DNA of 64,000 nucleotides from Cavia porcellus (taxonomy: Eukaryota; Chordata; Mammalia; Rodentia; Caviidae), in the NCBI RefSeq assembly GCF_034190915.1, contig NW_026947491.1:25360101-25424100 (forward strand), given 5' to 3'. How positions within the stretch are numbered: the first letter of the stretch is position 1; every line of letters begins with the position of its first letter. Positions 43,081-55,614 of this stretch are shown here, one piece after another. The position numbers and the translations under genes are program-made. The notes below the pieces were generated by a model, which worked only from the letters and a program-made list of their open reading frames with translations, was not told the DNA's origin and searched no databases.

Positions 43081-46000
43081 GGGGATTGTTTTCTAGCTTT
43101 GTGAGGCTAGGAGGCTAATTCTTAGAGGACAGAGGTACACACATTTCTGCAGGATGCCCTAGGGCCTGTCATCGTTAAATTTTTGACTTTGTGTTTGTCT
43201 AAAGACTTGCTCCTTTATTGATGAGAGCTTAGGGAATTTAAGGAATTTAGAATGTCAATTTTAAAAGGAGTTATTACAGAACTCTGACAAGAGAACTTAA
43301 ATGAAATAGAAAGACACTGAATATCCTTGAAATAAAACATTGTCCATATAAATGCCAAATGATTTATCCACTATTCCTGATACTACAGTGGTCTTGTATT
43401 GTCTGTTCTATTCCTGATGATTAACATTCATTCATCCCTCCCAAGTTTCTTACTTGGGATCAGTATACATGGAATGGGTAATTCTAAATTACAGGTAAGA
43501 AATGGGTTCCTTTTCTTTCGTAATTTGCTGCTCTGGTAGCCCAGTTTTCCATGTATTTGCAACATTTGCTCTGGGTCTTCTGTGTAATCTTTTCCATCAT
43601 TTTGCCATTTAGTCAGGGGTAGAACAACTGTAGGCCTCCAGACAGTTCCATCTAGACAGAATACCTTGTCGATCAATGAAGTTTTTCAAAACACTCTGAA
43701 GTGAGAGATTTTAGTGTCAGGCCAAGAAGGAGCTGAAATTGCAGCATTTCTTAGCTTCAGAAAAAAAAAAATTAAAGATGTTTATGTTGCAGTGAGCTTC
43801 ATATGGCAACTAAAATTTACCTTGTTCTAGACTTGATGCTATAACAGAATAACAGCCAGAAACTATGCACATTTCATTCTTGTACTAAGGTCCAAAATTT
43901 GACTTCCAATGTTTGCTTTAAAAGTAGATTTTTGAAACTTACTTTATTAACTTGCATTCTTTGAGTAAAATATTCCAGTAGTCCTATATCAGCCCTTGAT
44001 ATTGATTCATTTCTTTCAGATGAAATAAAATGCAGGCCTTACTAAATATTGGAGTGATTCCTTTGCTTTTGATCTTCTAGAAAGTGGAAAATTATATGTA
44101 CTTTAACGATTTAAATTTTAAGTAACATTATTTTTAAGTACTGTAGTATCTGAAAAAAATCATGCTGTAAAAATTAATCAATTATTTTCTTAGTGACACA
44201 GTCACATTCTTTCTCTGTGACATTCTGACTGATGTTACTGTCTGCTGCAGTACAGATGACCCTGATGAACATTCTGCATATCAGGGTGACAGTCACAAAA
44301 GAGACAAAGCAGATTACTAGTGACTTTTTCTTCATGTGCAGAAGCTCAGCAACTGTTCTTCAGTAATTGGGCAGTTTTAGTATTTTTTGTAGATACATTT
44401 ACAATGGTTGCTTTAGTAGCAACCTCCACCCCCCACCAATGAGTTTTCCCTGAGTGCAACAAGTTGGGCTTTAGCTTACTTTACATCTTGTAGGATAACT
44501 CATTTACTTTGGAGTTATAATCATTTTTAATTCTTTGAATGAGGGAGAAACAAACTGAGATAAGATATGAAGCTTTTGAAAGGTACCTGGCATTTGTTTT
44601 ACTAAAGCCATATAAAAAGCTGAGGTGTGAGACCTCTAGCTCTGACAGTAACAGGCTGTGCAGGGGACCCAGATAGGAACTCTAGCAATCCCATTTCGGA
44701 GTCACAGTGTACCTCTTACCATCTCATCTACCAAGTCAAAGAAAACACACCAGAAAATAAATACTTCTGAAGAAATAAAAGAAATTTGCTTGGTTAATTA
44801 AAATGTGAGAAACTAAAGAAAAACTGAATCTGATGCTTTGATTCCCTCACTTGTTCAAGAAATCTACCATATTTAGGGCTCTGTACTGAATTCTGCAGAA
44901 AGGATAAGCCGGAGCAGGTGGAGCTCTAGTCCTCCCAGAGTTCAGACTTGATTAAGGACATGATTGCAGCAGTGCCTCAGAGTGGGTTCAAAACTACAAC
45001 CAAGGGGAGAATGAAGAGGTAGAGGCACACAGAAGGCTTGAATTAAGGCTGAGACAGAATGTGGGGGTGCAGAAGGGCTTCCCTGTGAAGCCAAGATTAA
45101 AAGGGCATCTGAGAGGACTGGGAGTTGAATACACAGATGCGCTGGAGTTCACTCTGGGCAAAAAGGGAACAGTGATCTTCATGTAGTCTCTCAGCACCTT
45201 CAGGCACTGTTCTAATAGCAGTGGGAACAGCAGCAAACAAACTTCTCCTCATGAGCAGTTCTGTTCTGGTCCAGAGAGAAGCTGACTCTGATCAGTAAAT
45301 ATTAATGGTGTCTGCTGGCTGTGAGTGCTGTGAAGAAAGATTGAGGGTGGACTGCACAGGGAGAACAGGGGTGCGAGGTGAGTGTTATATAGGTGGCCCC
45401 TGAAGCTCCCTACCAGACCACCTTCTAGCTGACACCTACAAGGAGCAGCAGCCACATTTCCGACTGTGGGTGGGGGCCTGGGCAGATGAAAGAGAGCAGA
45501 GGTCAGCACAGGTCTAGGACCAGAAGAATCTGTGGCTGAGTCTGGTGTCATAGAAAGGAAGAAGGTGCAGGGTTAGGAGCTTCAGACTAGCAACAGTACC
45601 CTATGCCATCTGTGAGTAGCAAGGGCATTGACTAGAGAGTCCTAGCACAGAAGTGACAGTCTGGCTTTCTTTTGAGAGTGCATGCATAGAGCTCATGGGG
45701 CTCATGCATAGAGAGGGACTTGCAATAACAGGTTGCTATAAGCAAAGGTGGTGAGATGTGGTCAGATCCTAGATACACAGTAGAGGTGGAGCTGCTAGAA
45801 TTTGCCAAGCAATCCGAAATAAACTGAAAGAAGAAAAAAAAAATATTCAAGGATGGCCTCAGCATTTCTGGAATGAGAAACTCGGGGATACAGCTTTGAT
45901 TTATTTAATGAGGGGAGAAGATTGAGAGGAGCAGGTTATGGGGATATTTCAGGAGTTTGTTTTGAGGCTTGTTAAATTGGGATTCCTCTTAGACACGTGG

Positions 46001-46485
46001 GGTGTGGCATGTTTGATTACCTGACAGGACATAGTGTCTGAACAAAGCAAGCCACAGAGAACTGCGCTGACTAGTTTGCAGGGGGGCATCTGCAATCCAT
46101 CTATGACACTTCGGGGTATACTTTGGAAATTTCAGCCTTCAACCCAAAGGCAACAGGAAGTCGTAAAGGGATTATGGGTGTTTGTGGGTATACGATTTAT
46201 GTTTGCAAATTGGAATTTTACAGTCTGGCAGAGATTAGGGTTGGGGATTGACCTGAGTAAGGCTAAATGCAGGGAAACTTACTAGGAACACAATATTTGG
46301 CGGTGAGCTCAGGACTCCGTAGTGGATGGATATGGGGTGAAAAAGTAGGAAGTGTCAAAGGTGAGCCCTAGATTTTTGGTTTGTACCATATGATACACGG
46401 TAATTTTATTTACAAATAAAGGAAAAACTGAAATAGGAACAAGTTCAAGGGCAAACATCATAATATTAAAGAGTGATATTAGTCA
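43081..46485. other. Non-coding stretch, no gene seen
   Basis: Minus-strand frames at 44994-45236, 45249-45551 and 45632-45865 are rich in Ser, Pro and Leu and have no recognisable domain. No repeat family was assigned. Confidence 0.45.
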
Positions 46486-46815
46486 CCTTTTCCATTGCCA
46501 GGGCAAAATGCCCACACCAACAGTTTAAAGAAGGACATTTGTTTTGGTGCACAGCTTTAGTGGATTCAATTGATAGTAATCTGGCTCCAGGGTAGAGAGG
46601 GCATGGTGCAAGAGTATGGTTGAGAAAAGCCATTCACAGCCTACAATCTAGGAAGCATGTGGGGGTAGCCCAGGGCAAGGATACGCCTTTCCAAGTCCCA
46701 CCATAATGGCTTGCCCCTGCCAATGTTCCACTGTGAAGTCCTCTCTGGGTTCATCCCTAATAAGTACAGCACCCTTCCAAAGCCCTATCTCTGAATACAG
46801 GACACTTTAAGGGGA
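46486..46815. repeat. Unclassified dispersed repeat (transposon- or LTR-like)
   Basis: The sequence 'tagtcaccttttccattgcc', 'agggcaaaatgcc' and 'agtttaaagaaggacattt' through 'cctttccaagtcccacc' resembles an abundant mammalian repeat that I remember but cannot name. It is interrupted at its right side by the HAL1-like insertion. Confidence 0.4.
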
Positions 46816-46820
46816 ACGTG

Positions 46821-46836
46821 CTAGATATATACTTTT
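46821..46836 (+). repeat. 16-bp target-site duplication, left
   Basis: CTAGATATATACTTTT, identical to 49974-49989. Confidence 0.93.
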
Positions 46837-46839
46837 TTT

Positions 46840-48062
46840 AAAATTTTATTTAAGGAGAAAAAGAAAAAAAAAGGATACAAGTTATACAGAATTTCAGAAA
46901 AAATAAACAGTAGGAAATCACTAGTTAATAGATTACATATTGTCATCTTAGAAATAGTTGCTCAAGTTACAAAATTAAAGCATATAAAATGGACATTCAA
47001 ACAGACTGCAAGCAGTTCTGTTCAATGATCCAACAAAACTCAGTAATATGTTTATCTATCTTATACACTTAAATATACATGCAGTTATATCCTTTAGAGC
47101 ACTTTCTTTTCTTCTCTTTTGTACAATGACAACTACACATTTTGGGTTTTATTACTCCCACAGTTCTTATTACTTTTTTTGAAGAGAATGAACCCAAATG
47201 TGACATAACAAAACAGAGTCAGTCAAATCAAAAGGATCATACTGTAAAAACAAAATACAAGGTGATCAACAATGTTTACCATAATGCCTCTTGCTATCTT
47301 AAAAAGAATTGCCTATATCATCAGTTATAATAAAATTGAACAAACAATAAAGAACAAAACCAATAAAACCAAAACATTGGAGACATTACAGGACTTCAAA
47401 AGAAGATAATAGTCAAACTAGAATGGGCGTCATAATGAATCTTATTGTCTTCACAGTTGTTGCCTTTACTCTTGAACTTGGTACTATCAAGTAAAACAGA
47501 ATAGAGGAAAATCAGTCAAAACAAGATGGTGAGAGCAATACAGGGTTTCAAATCGAGTTAATAGGAAATCAAAGTAGGTTACTCTAATATATCCTGCTAT
47601 TTTTTAATTTATTTTTCCTTTAGTTAAAAAGATAAAAATAAAAAAATAAATAATAAAGAACATTGAGATAAAAGATGACATAACAATAAAACAGCACAGG
47701 TCAAAACATAACCATTTAAGCAAAATTGTGTTTTACCACAAGATATCCCGACATAAAAGTAGTTACCATAAAGTCTGTTTCCTTAAATCCTTGAGTATAA
47801 CTTCATGTATTGTAACATCAAACATATCAAGACAATGTAAAGCCATTCAAGAGAATGACAATATTACAAGGTATTTAGAGTCTACTAACAGAAAATGAAC
47901 AATGGTTTCTGTATAATCTCCCTGTCTATAAAAGTTTTTGTTTATATTATCACATATAATAAAATCCAATAAGATACAACATGTTAAGATCGATGGATAC
48001 AGAAGAACAAAAGCTTGATGGGACTTAAAAACAAGATGATATTAAATCAGCACTAGCTATTA
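46840..48062 (-). repeat. HAL1-like 3' region made of ~150-bp degenerate tandem modules
   Basis: On the plus strand, comparable blocks recur. Each has an 'aaaacagaat...gtcaaaacaa' stretch, then 'tacagg.(a/t)ttcaaa', then 'aatcaaag.ggttac.ataatg', then a short C/T-rich patch with 'cacagttgttgcc'-like sequence, then 'atcata.aataaaatc'. Anchors fall near 47283, 47434, 47586, 47768, 47914 and 48063, giving spacings of about 150, 152, 182, 146 and 149. At least six units are visible. The same modules occur in the other copies. Confidence 0.75.
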
Positions 48063-48149
48063 TAATGTCTTGTTTTCTCCACAATAGCTGTTCCTACCAT
48101 CCAACCTTCTCTGTCTCATTTCTCTTGAGCTCTTTTTCTGTCATTAGTT

Positions 48150-49228
48150 GTCAGTTTGTCTTTTTCATTTTGCTTTCTGCTCCATTCATTGTGGCCTCTC
48201 TGCCACTGTTTCTGGAATCTTGGTATTTTTCTTTTTTTAGAATGTCCTGCAATATTCTCTGTAGAGTTGAATTGGTGGTTGCAAATTCCCCTAGTTCCTC
48301 TTTATCCTGGAAGCACCTTGTTTTTCCATCAATTTCTAGGCACAGTTGTGCAGGATATATTAATCTTGGCTGGAGGTTATTATCTTTCAAAGCTTGAATT
48401 ATTTATCCCCCCCACCCTTCGTGATTTGATGGTCCTTGTAAGTGATCTGTTTCTTGTCTCTGACGGCTTTTAATGTTCTGTTCTTATATTGGATTTCTGG
48501 AATTTTGATTATTATATGCCTGAGTGTAGTTCTATTTGGGTTGTAGGTGGCTGGGGTCCTGTATGCCTCATACATCTGAGTACCTTTACCTTTTGCTAAA
48601 TTAGGGAAATTCTCCTGGATTATTTCTGTGAATAGCCTTTGTAGTTCATCTATTTTTGTCCCTACTTCTTCTTTTATGTTTTTAATTCTTAAGTTATAGA
48701 TCCTCTTATCATCTTCAAGACTTTGTATTATTGCTGTTTGTTTCCTTGCTATTTTTAAGAAGGTTTTCATTTAATGCTCCCACATTACAAATCTATCCTC
48801 CATTTCAGATAATCTATCCTTAGTTTCTTCCAAGCTGTTATGCCAGCTTTCAATAGAGTCTTTAGTTTCCTGGTAATGTCTTTGAACCTGCTTCACGTAT
48901 TCTATGTTTTCTCTATTTTCTCCATCAAACAATTCTCCCCTTTTTTCTGTTCTTCCATTCCACCCTCTGTTTTTTCTTGGGTGGTGCTTAGCATTTCTCT
49001 AACTATTCTACTTATATCTTGCTTTACTTCGTTAAATACTTCACTTTTGAACTCATCTATGAGGCTTCGGAGATATCGCTTTATATCTATTGGTGCCGTG
49101 CCTGATATTGCATGTTTTCTGTCCTCATTCTCCTTTGCATTTACCTTTCCTGGATCAGTGTTCTCAGGATTGGGGGCCGCGGACCCTTTCGTGTTGCTCC
49201 CTCTTCCCATACTTTTTGTTCCTTCCAT
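48150..49228 (-). pseudogene. L1-type ORF1 of the HAL1-like element, frameshifted
   Basis: RNA-binding chaperone ORF1p. Start Met at 49228 ('MEGTKSMGRG'). The first 108 codons hold a basic and charged N terminus and the start of a heptad-rich coiled coil ('SLIDEFKSEVFNEVKQDISR'). A frameshift near 48905 moves the coiled coil to another frame. A TAA at about 48771 follows. The RRM is then open at 48399-48770 ('YNLRIKNIKEE', 'FPNL', 'TLRHIIIKIPEIQYKNRTLK', 'AVRDKKQITYK'). A shift in a G run at about 48405 leads to the C-terminal domain at 48151-48390 ('LQPRLIYPAQLCLEIDGK', 'CFQDKEELGEF'). All three ORF1p domains are therefore present, but the gene is broken by two shifts and one stop. Confidence 0.82.
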
Positions 49229-49973
49229 ACAAGCGTATATAAGAGGCCCAGTTTCTTTCTTTGTCGGTTACAGTTTGTTTGAATCTGCCAGCTAGGCGTT
49301 TCCGCCCACTGCAGTGTACTAGGGAGACACAGACCTGGGCAGCCTGTACTGGGCCTGCCCCTCCACGTCAGCCTACAGAAGGCTTCACTGCTAGGGTGCA
49401 CCACTAGTGCTGGGACCTGGTTTTGGCTGGCCTACTGGGTTTTAGTCCACGGTGTCACCCAGGCCAAGCACTCCCCACCAATCCCACTTGAGAGGGGAAC
49501 ATGGAACTAAAGTCACTGCAGCGTCCTGTTCCAGCTAGTCTGCCCGGTCCTGGAATGTCCTCTGTTAGAGCCTTGTAGTCTGTGGAAGGGTCCCTGTTTC
49601 TCTCATTCACTGCATGACTATGTAAGGCTCCCAGCTAGTCCCACTCTCAAGTCTGTTTGCCGATTCCCGCTCTCAGAGCTTTCGTGTCTTTGTCCGTGCT
49701 GTGCCAATTCAGATGCAGCAGCGGCGGCAGGAAATTCAACTCGCGGTTTCCAGATGCACAGGTTCCAGCTTTGGCGCTGAGATTTTATTTGTTCAGGTTA
49801 TAGCACCAGGATTTCCAGTTGGTTTCTCTCAGCTTAGTTCATTCCTGGGTCGGCAGGGTATATCTCCCCCTGCTTAGGACTACTCACCCTGCACCATTCC
49901 TGAATTCTAAGCTGGCTATCTAAGAGAGCCTCCATAGCTCCTGTTATCTATCTGCCATGTTCTCCCAGAAGTC
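49229..49973 (-). promoter_or_regulatory. 5' UTR/promoter region of the HAL1-like element
   Basis: GC-richer than its surroundings. It extends from the target duplication to the ORF1 start. By analogy with L1 it should hold the internal promoter. An 87-codon overlapping frame at 49141-49404 has no recognisable domain. Confidence 0.5.
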
Positions 49974-49989
49974 CTAGATATATACTTTT
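49974..49989 (+). repeat. 16-bp target-site duplication, right
   Basis: CTAGATATATACTTTT, identical to 46821-46836. Confidence 0.93.
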
Positions 49990-52089
49990 AATAAACGCCT
50001 TTGTGTGACTGGAGAAGTGTCAAGAAAGTAAACTGTGCACACACTGTGGTCTGAAACTGAGGAGTTAGAGGTAGGCAGAAGAAATTAATTTGGGAGAGAC
50101 AATCTAATACTGAAAGGAAAGATACTATAGAAAGGCAAGTTGGTGAGCAGAAGAGGATTTGGATGGTCAATCATGTAACTCTTTGAAGCCAGGAGGGGAT
50201 GTAATTCAGATACAGTCTTAGATATAGCCTCACATACTAAAGACTGCCAATTCCTCTGTTGAGAGGAATGCTGCAGATACAAGTAGAGTTATTTGATCAT
50301 TTCCCTGATTGACTTATTTATTTAACAAATTTATGTGTACCTGCCATGGACTATATACAATTTGAAGTGCTCACATTATTTTTAAAAATCTTTACCATCA
50401 AAAATATCACAAACATGCCAGATTGCACAGGTGTAGCACCAGAACAAATTTCACAAGAGCTGCAAGAGCACTCGCAATGGTAATATGCATACACTTACAG
50501 AATGTAGATTTTCAAAAGTTCAGAGCAAAATAGGTATAAAATAATGGCTGTGATGCTGGAAAATAAGGAGGCACCTATCAAGGTAGTCAGGAAGCTCTAC
50601 AGGACAGAATTTGGATTGTACACATAAGCCCCAGGACGAAACAAATGGAGATTCCAGTGCATGGTGAGAGTCCCAATTATGAACTAATGGTTTGCAATCT
50701 TAGGACACAGTGTTTTAAAAAAAATATTTGCCCACCAACTTTCTTTTTGAAAACTAGAGGCTGCACTGTCATCATTTTCAACAAATCCATGGTTCTGCAC
50801 TGAGGAAACAGCTGATCCAGGTTAGCCCCTGTCTCACAGTGCATGTACACTTGACTATCATTCCAGTTGCAAATCTTCTTGGTTGTCTGTCCTGCCCTAC
50901 ATCCTCATTTCCACATCCTTTTGTGTTTTCTTCCCTTTATGGCTTTTTCTTCCCATTGCTTCCCACATGCCTAATCTTTCCATCATGTTTTAGGAAGAGC
51001 AATAATGTTTTACTTTCTTGCTTCAAATGAAGTTTAAATATCCTATTAAGCCACTACTTTTTTTCTGTGTATGTCTCAAATACAGGCTGTTCTTTCTTTC
51101 CCTTTTCTGGGAGGTATTCTGCATTCCTTTGTATCTGAACATGCCTCCAGCTGTCTCTTTTCAAGGTCATGCCATATGATTACTTGTCTTCCTAGCATCA
51201 TTGCCATCCTTTCATCATGGTTGTTTCTCCATATTTTATAAAAAATTGGGTTCTAGAAAGACCATCTTCTGCCTCACTGTAAGCCCTGCCATATTGATAT
51301 ATGTAATCCAACAAATGCACACATCTTCTCAGAGCCCTTTAGCTTATTCAAGTCTAATGATCTCCATATCTTCTCTTTATTGGAAAACTGTTGTCTAAAC
51401 CACATTACGGACACTGTCATCCAGAGATGCTTTAACTTAGAATCCTGCGTCCCAATGTCTGATTCTCTGACAGTGGTCCGCTACTTGGACAGCTAGGCTT
51501 TTTGTGTTATAATCACTGCACTTACGTTTTAACCTCAATACTCAAGTCCTTTACCCCCTCTCCTTTTTCTCCCAGTTTCCATCATTAGTGAGCCTAGATG
51601 ATATAAACTTTAATCATTCCCCTAAACCATTTTCTTAATTCATATATTCAATTTTCTTGATACCTTCCATACTTTACCTTCAGAATCCAAACCCTTGGGG
51701 GAAAAAAAAACCTCTTTAATTTGTAGCTTCCATGCACCTGTTTAAGGCCTACCTGTCCAAGAAGCCCAGATGCTCATGCAGATTGACACCCCTAGTGGTT
51801 TCCAGTAGTAAAGAGATGTTCAGTCTTGCCCAGCAAGGTATCATTCTGCCCAAAGAATCTCTGCACCGTTGTCACCCCATCATGGTTTTCTTCAGACCCT
51901 GTAGCCCACAATTTTCTGTGTCATTTTTAATATATGACTTCCCTATTTACTTAAAAGGACAATAGACTTAGAAATTATTCTTTTGATAAGTTGTGCAATT
52001 ATTCAATTTCTTTTTCTCCTTGCCACTCAAAAGGTATGATCTAAAAATACAATGAGTGTTTAAATTAAAAATATTACATAAAAGACACA
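49990..52089. other. Non-coding stretch, no gene seen
   Basis: No domain-bearing reading frame and no assigned repeat. Confidence 0.5.
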
Positions 52090-52540
52090 TTTCCATTGGT
52101 GCTCCTCACAATCCTCCCCATCACCTTGAGCACTTATCCCATTGTTCCTGCTACTTTTTTGAAGCAGTTCTGAAGTCCTCTTTTATGAAGTGCCTTCAGT
52201 TGTGCTGTTGTGGCTGCCTTGATGTTCTGAATCCATTCAAAATGTTTACCTTTCATAGTCATTTTGACTTTGGAGAAGAGCTACAAGTCCCACAGTGCCA
52301 GGTCCAATAAATAAGAGGTATGAGAACACATGGTGATGGTTTTATGATCCTGCCTTCCTGTTGGATGGCAATGCACAGCAGCATTCACTGTTTTAGATCA
52401 TACCTTATAAAGAAACTTATGAAAGAGGACGTCCAGAACTGTTTCAGAAAGTGGCAAGAATGATGGGATAAGTATGTTCAAAGCAAGGAGGACTAATGTG
52501 AGGGTATTTAATGGCAAAGTTATCTTTTACTATGGTAAAT
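52090..52540. mobile_element. Mariner-derived DNA transposon remnant, foldback type (copy 2)
   Basis: The better copy of the pair with 7425-7820. The minus strand at about 52290-52150 encodes a mariner transposase end ('PKVKMTMKGKHF'-like through 'IQNIKAATTAQLKAL' to 'LQNCF'). The plus strand at about 52405-52500 encodes a second, similar end ('MKEDVQNCFRKWQE', a stop, 'WDKYVQSKED'). The two 'KxxxxNCF' blocks are inverted relative to each other with about 220 bases between them. No full transposase and no catalytic triad remain. Confidence 0.65.
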
Positions 52541-54975
52541 TAAGAATATTTTCTTAATTCAAACACCGTATTTTTCAATTATCTTTGTAGCTGCATACAT
52601 ACCTGAATTTATATCAAATTAAGATGTCTCTTCTCGCCCAAGGTTAATTCTTCCACTTGGCTCTGGACTGCACTTGCATTTCTCCATTTTCTTTCTGGGG
52701 TTATTAGTGTTCTCTCTCAATGATATTGAACCTATTGCTCATTATTAATTTTGTTTTGTATGATACTGTATGGTTTCCTTGGGCTTTTTTATTTATTTTT
52801 AGATTTTTTTATCAGTAGAAGACACACTCAAGACTCTCTCACATTTCAAAACATAATTGAAAACAAATCCCACTTTGGCTGACCACTTTCCTCTGTCCTC
52901 CAGAGCCACACTTCTGGGAAACGCTGTCTAAGGTATACTCACACCGTTTCCCAGCCTCACTTTCTCTCACTTGCTGACTTCTGTCTCTTCTCCACCTCCA
53001 AGGCTGTGGGTCCAGACCCAGATGTGGAAACTGAGGGAAACTTCTCTGCCCTTACTGTGCCTGGTGCCTCTGCCCACTGACAGTGATAATCAGTCCCTAC
53101 CTTGGTCTTTAGCCTCTGTGCTTTCTCCTCTGTGTCTACTCTTGTTCCCTCTGATCCTTCAATACCTTGGGACACTACCGGATAAACTCACCTAATCCCA
53201 CATTGGAGTTGTCTCTGGTGTGCCAGTGATCTTCCCGTCCACAATTCCTAACCAAACATTATAGAATATGCAGTTTTCTGTACTTAGATGGCTAAATGCA
53301 ACAGAGATTTTACATAAATCTTCCCTCATAGTCTGACTTACCAATTTCATTCTCTTCTGTTTTCCTTTGCCAAAGTTAATTATCACTACTACCTACCCTG
53401 TGCCTCAGCAGAAAGCATTGCTGCCTCCTGTCCATGCCCACTGCACCTCACCGTCCATGAAGTACTAGTCCTCGCTTCACTGAGGACCTGCCCTTTTCCC
53501 ACCACTTCACTCCTGTGTTATCACTCAGGCTTTTAATACTTGTCTGCTCAATTCCTGCCATAACCTTTTATCAAGTTGCCTGCCTCTAGTCTTTGTTTAT
53601 AAGTCTGTTCTCCACAGTACAACTAGATCAGCCTTCCAAGTTTCCAATCTGCTCATATTTCCCTCTTGAATGGTCTTTCAATGGTGCCCTCAGCGTTCAG
53701 GATAATGTTCATCTCTTTATATATGATCCTTGATTACAACTGTTACTCTCCTTTCTTCTGTTCAGGGCCTCCTGGTCCCTTCTCAGGCAGTTGATACACT
53801 GTTTGCCGAAGAGACTGTTCAGTGACCTTGTCCACAATAACTGCTAAATACCTGTCCAAGTCATGCTGGTAGCGGTGTGCCTTTAGACTGCAATTATTCA
53901 TTGTGTATTTCCATTGTTTTTCTTATACATTTCAGTTACTCATCATGCACTTGTCATATTTTATTACAATCCCTGTTGTGCATGCTTCTTTCCTAGAATG
54001 TGAGCTGAGTAATAACTCTTCAAATGTTTGACAGATGCTAAGCAGGACTCTGAATGGTTTATTTGCATTGACTCATCCAGTCCTCAAAATAACCATTATT
54101 TGCATATTACAGGCAGAAATCACATCTTTCTTCATCGCTGTTAGCCTGTGCCTACTGCATTGGGAGCCTCCATAAATACTTCTTGAATAAATTCTTACAT
54201 GAATGATTCTGTAGTATTTAGGCAACAGGAAAGATATTTGTAGAGAAGCTAAAACACATTAACAGACTAGTAGAGAAATAATGCCCTAAGTCAGAGTGAC
54301 ATGCCGAATAAAGGTTGGAATTTTTTAAGTGCCTATTAGAAAATACCATCATATTTTCACTATAGTGCATGCCGGGAATTCAATCTTTGTGGCTTTTGGT
54401 GTTGTGGAAATGTGTCTATTTGTATCTCTTGGTATTTTCCCACAATTCCTTCACACTTAAAAGTTGGCCATTATTGAGCCACTTACACTTATACTTTCTG
54501 AAGAGTGTCGTCCACAAAGAGATACACACTGAGAGGTTTAAGCTATGGTGAGAAAATAAATCTGTAGAAAAATATACACATACCAAGTTAGACTTTTTTT
54601 GGCTTGAATTATATCTGTCAGCCAGACCGGGATTTGTCACGCATGTTACCTGGTATGGAGTATGGTCTGCCTGTGAACCATTTTCAGAGCGTGGTTACCC
54701 AGGCTGGACAGAGCGCTGGGGAAAATGTAGTTCACTCTGTGAGTAAATGAGACAGAAGTTATATTTTTGTCTGGAAATGAAGTACTTCTGTCCAAGAGTA
54801 CATGGGTTTTCAAATAATTTCGTGTATTATAGGTTGAGTTTTAAAAAATAGGAAATCTTTATTTGTGGAATCAATGTAGCAGTTGAAAGACATGGTTAGT
54901 AGAACAGATATGCTTTAGTAACAAAAATTTTAATCTTCAGAAAAAAAATCCTGAGCCAGGGAAGAGCTGGAACAC
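52541..54975. other. Non-coding stretch, no gene seen
   Basis: No domain-bearing frame; open frames at 52957-53386 overlap on both strands and are not called. No repeat assigned. Confidence 0.5.
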
Positions 54976-54977
<2 letters not shown>

Positions 54978-55033
<56 letters not shown>

Positions 55034-55150
55034 GAGGGAGGGAGGGAGGGAGGGAGGGGGGAGGGAAGGAGGGAGGGAGGGAGAGAGAGAGAGAGAAAAA
55101 GAAAGAAAGAACGAACGAATGAACGAACGAACGAATGAAAGAAAGAAAGA
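54978..55150. repeat. Polypurine compound microsatellite (GAAA)n(GGGA)n(GA)n(GAAC)n
   Basis: About 12 GAAA units, then about 12 GGGA-type units, a GA run and interrupted GAAA/GAAC/GAAT units. It is nearly all purine on the plus strand. The long Ser/Leu/Phe/Pro frame on the minus strand is an artefact. Confidence 0.95.
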
Positions 55151-55340
55151 GATGCTGGTTTGTTTGGTAACTTTGTAGCTTGTGAAATAGAAAAATCAGT
55201 GCAAAAGAACATCGACTACATTAAACTGAAGCTACTCGTCATCTTTAATTAAAGGTAATTAGATTGGTTATGATAGAATATATTTCTAATCTTTGTAATC
55301 ACTAGCTCAATCTAAAATATAAAGAAACCTTTCTGCTGCT

Positions 55341-55574
55341 GTACTATTTGAGCACATTTGTGTAGCAAGTCAGATAAAAGGATTTTGGTGCTGTTGAACA
55401 GAACTAGCAATTATTTTCAGCCTGAAAATATCAACACAGTTCTAAACCCAAACTGGAAAACATTATTAAATCCACCTTAAGCAGGTACAAAAATAGTAAT
55501 AGTACCCTCAAAGCCCTAGATAGATTGGCTCTTCTCATGCTGCGATCTAAGACCTGTGGAGTCTCTAAGATCCC
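55341..55574. repeat. Left arm of a 234-bp near-perfect inverted repeat
   Basis: Base-by-base comparison with the reverse complement of 56990-57223 shows 233 of 234 positions identical. The only difference is in the fifth base (gtacTattt versus gtacCattt). The sequence is unique-looking and AT-rich, with no transposon hallmark. The arms are separated by 1415 bases. Confidence 0.97.
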
Positions 55575-55614
55575 TTCACGAGGCTACAGGATAAAAACTA
55601 TTTTCATGAAAATA

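Larger units (their letters stand above)
46837..49973 (-). mobile_element. Apparently full-length HAL1-like retrotransposon, minus strand
   Basis: A 3.1-kb element bounded by a 16-bp duplication. In its own orientation, from high to low coordinates, it has three parts. A roughly 0.75-kb GC-richer 5' UTR starts around 'cttctgggagaacatggcag', like an L1 5' end. ORF1 follows (about 49228-48150). A roughly 1.3-kb AT-rich 3' region of tandem ~150-bp modules then ends in an A-rich tail at 46837-46870. No trace of endonuclease or reverse transcriptase (ORF2) is present between ORF1 and the 3' end. It therefore needed L1 proteins in trans. It inserted into or beside the repeat at 46486-46815. Confidence 0.85.

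Noticed and set aside
48065..49295. Plus-strand frames of 105-151 codons rich in Phe, Leu and Ser
   Set aside because: They are the antisense of the ORF1 of the minus-strand HAL1-like element.
54937..55212. 91-codon Ser/Leu/Phe/Pro-rich frame on the minus strand
   Set aside because: It is the translation of the (GAAA)n/(GGGA)n microsatellite.
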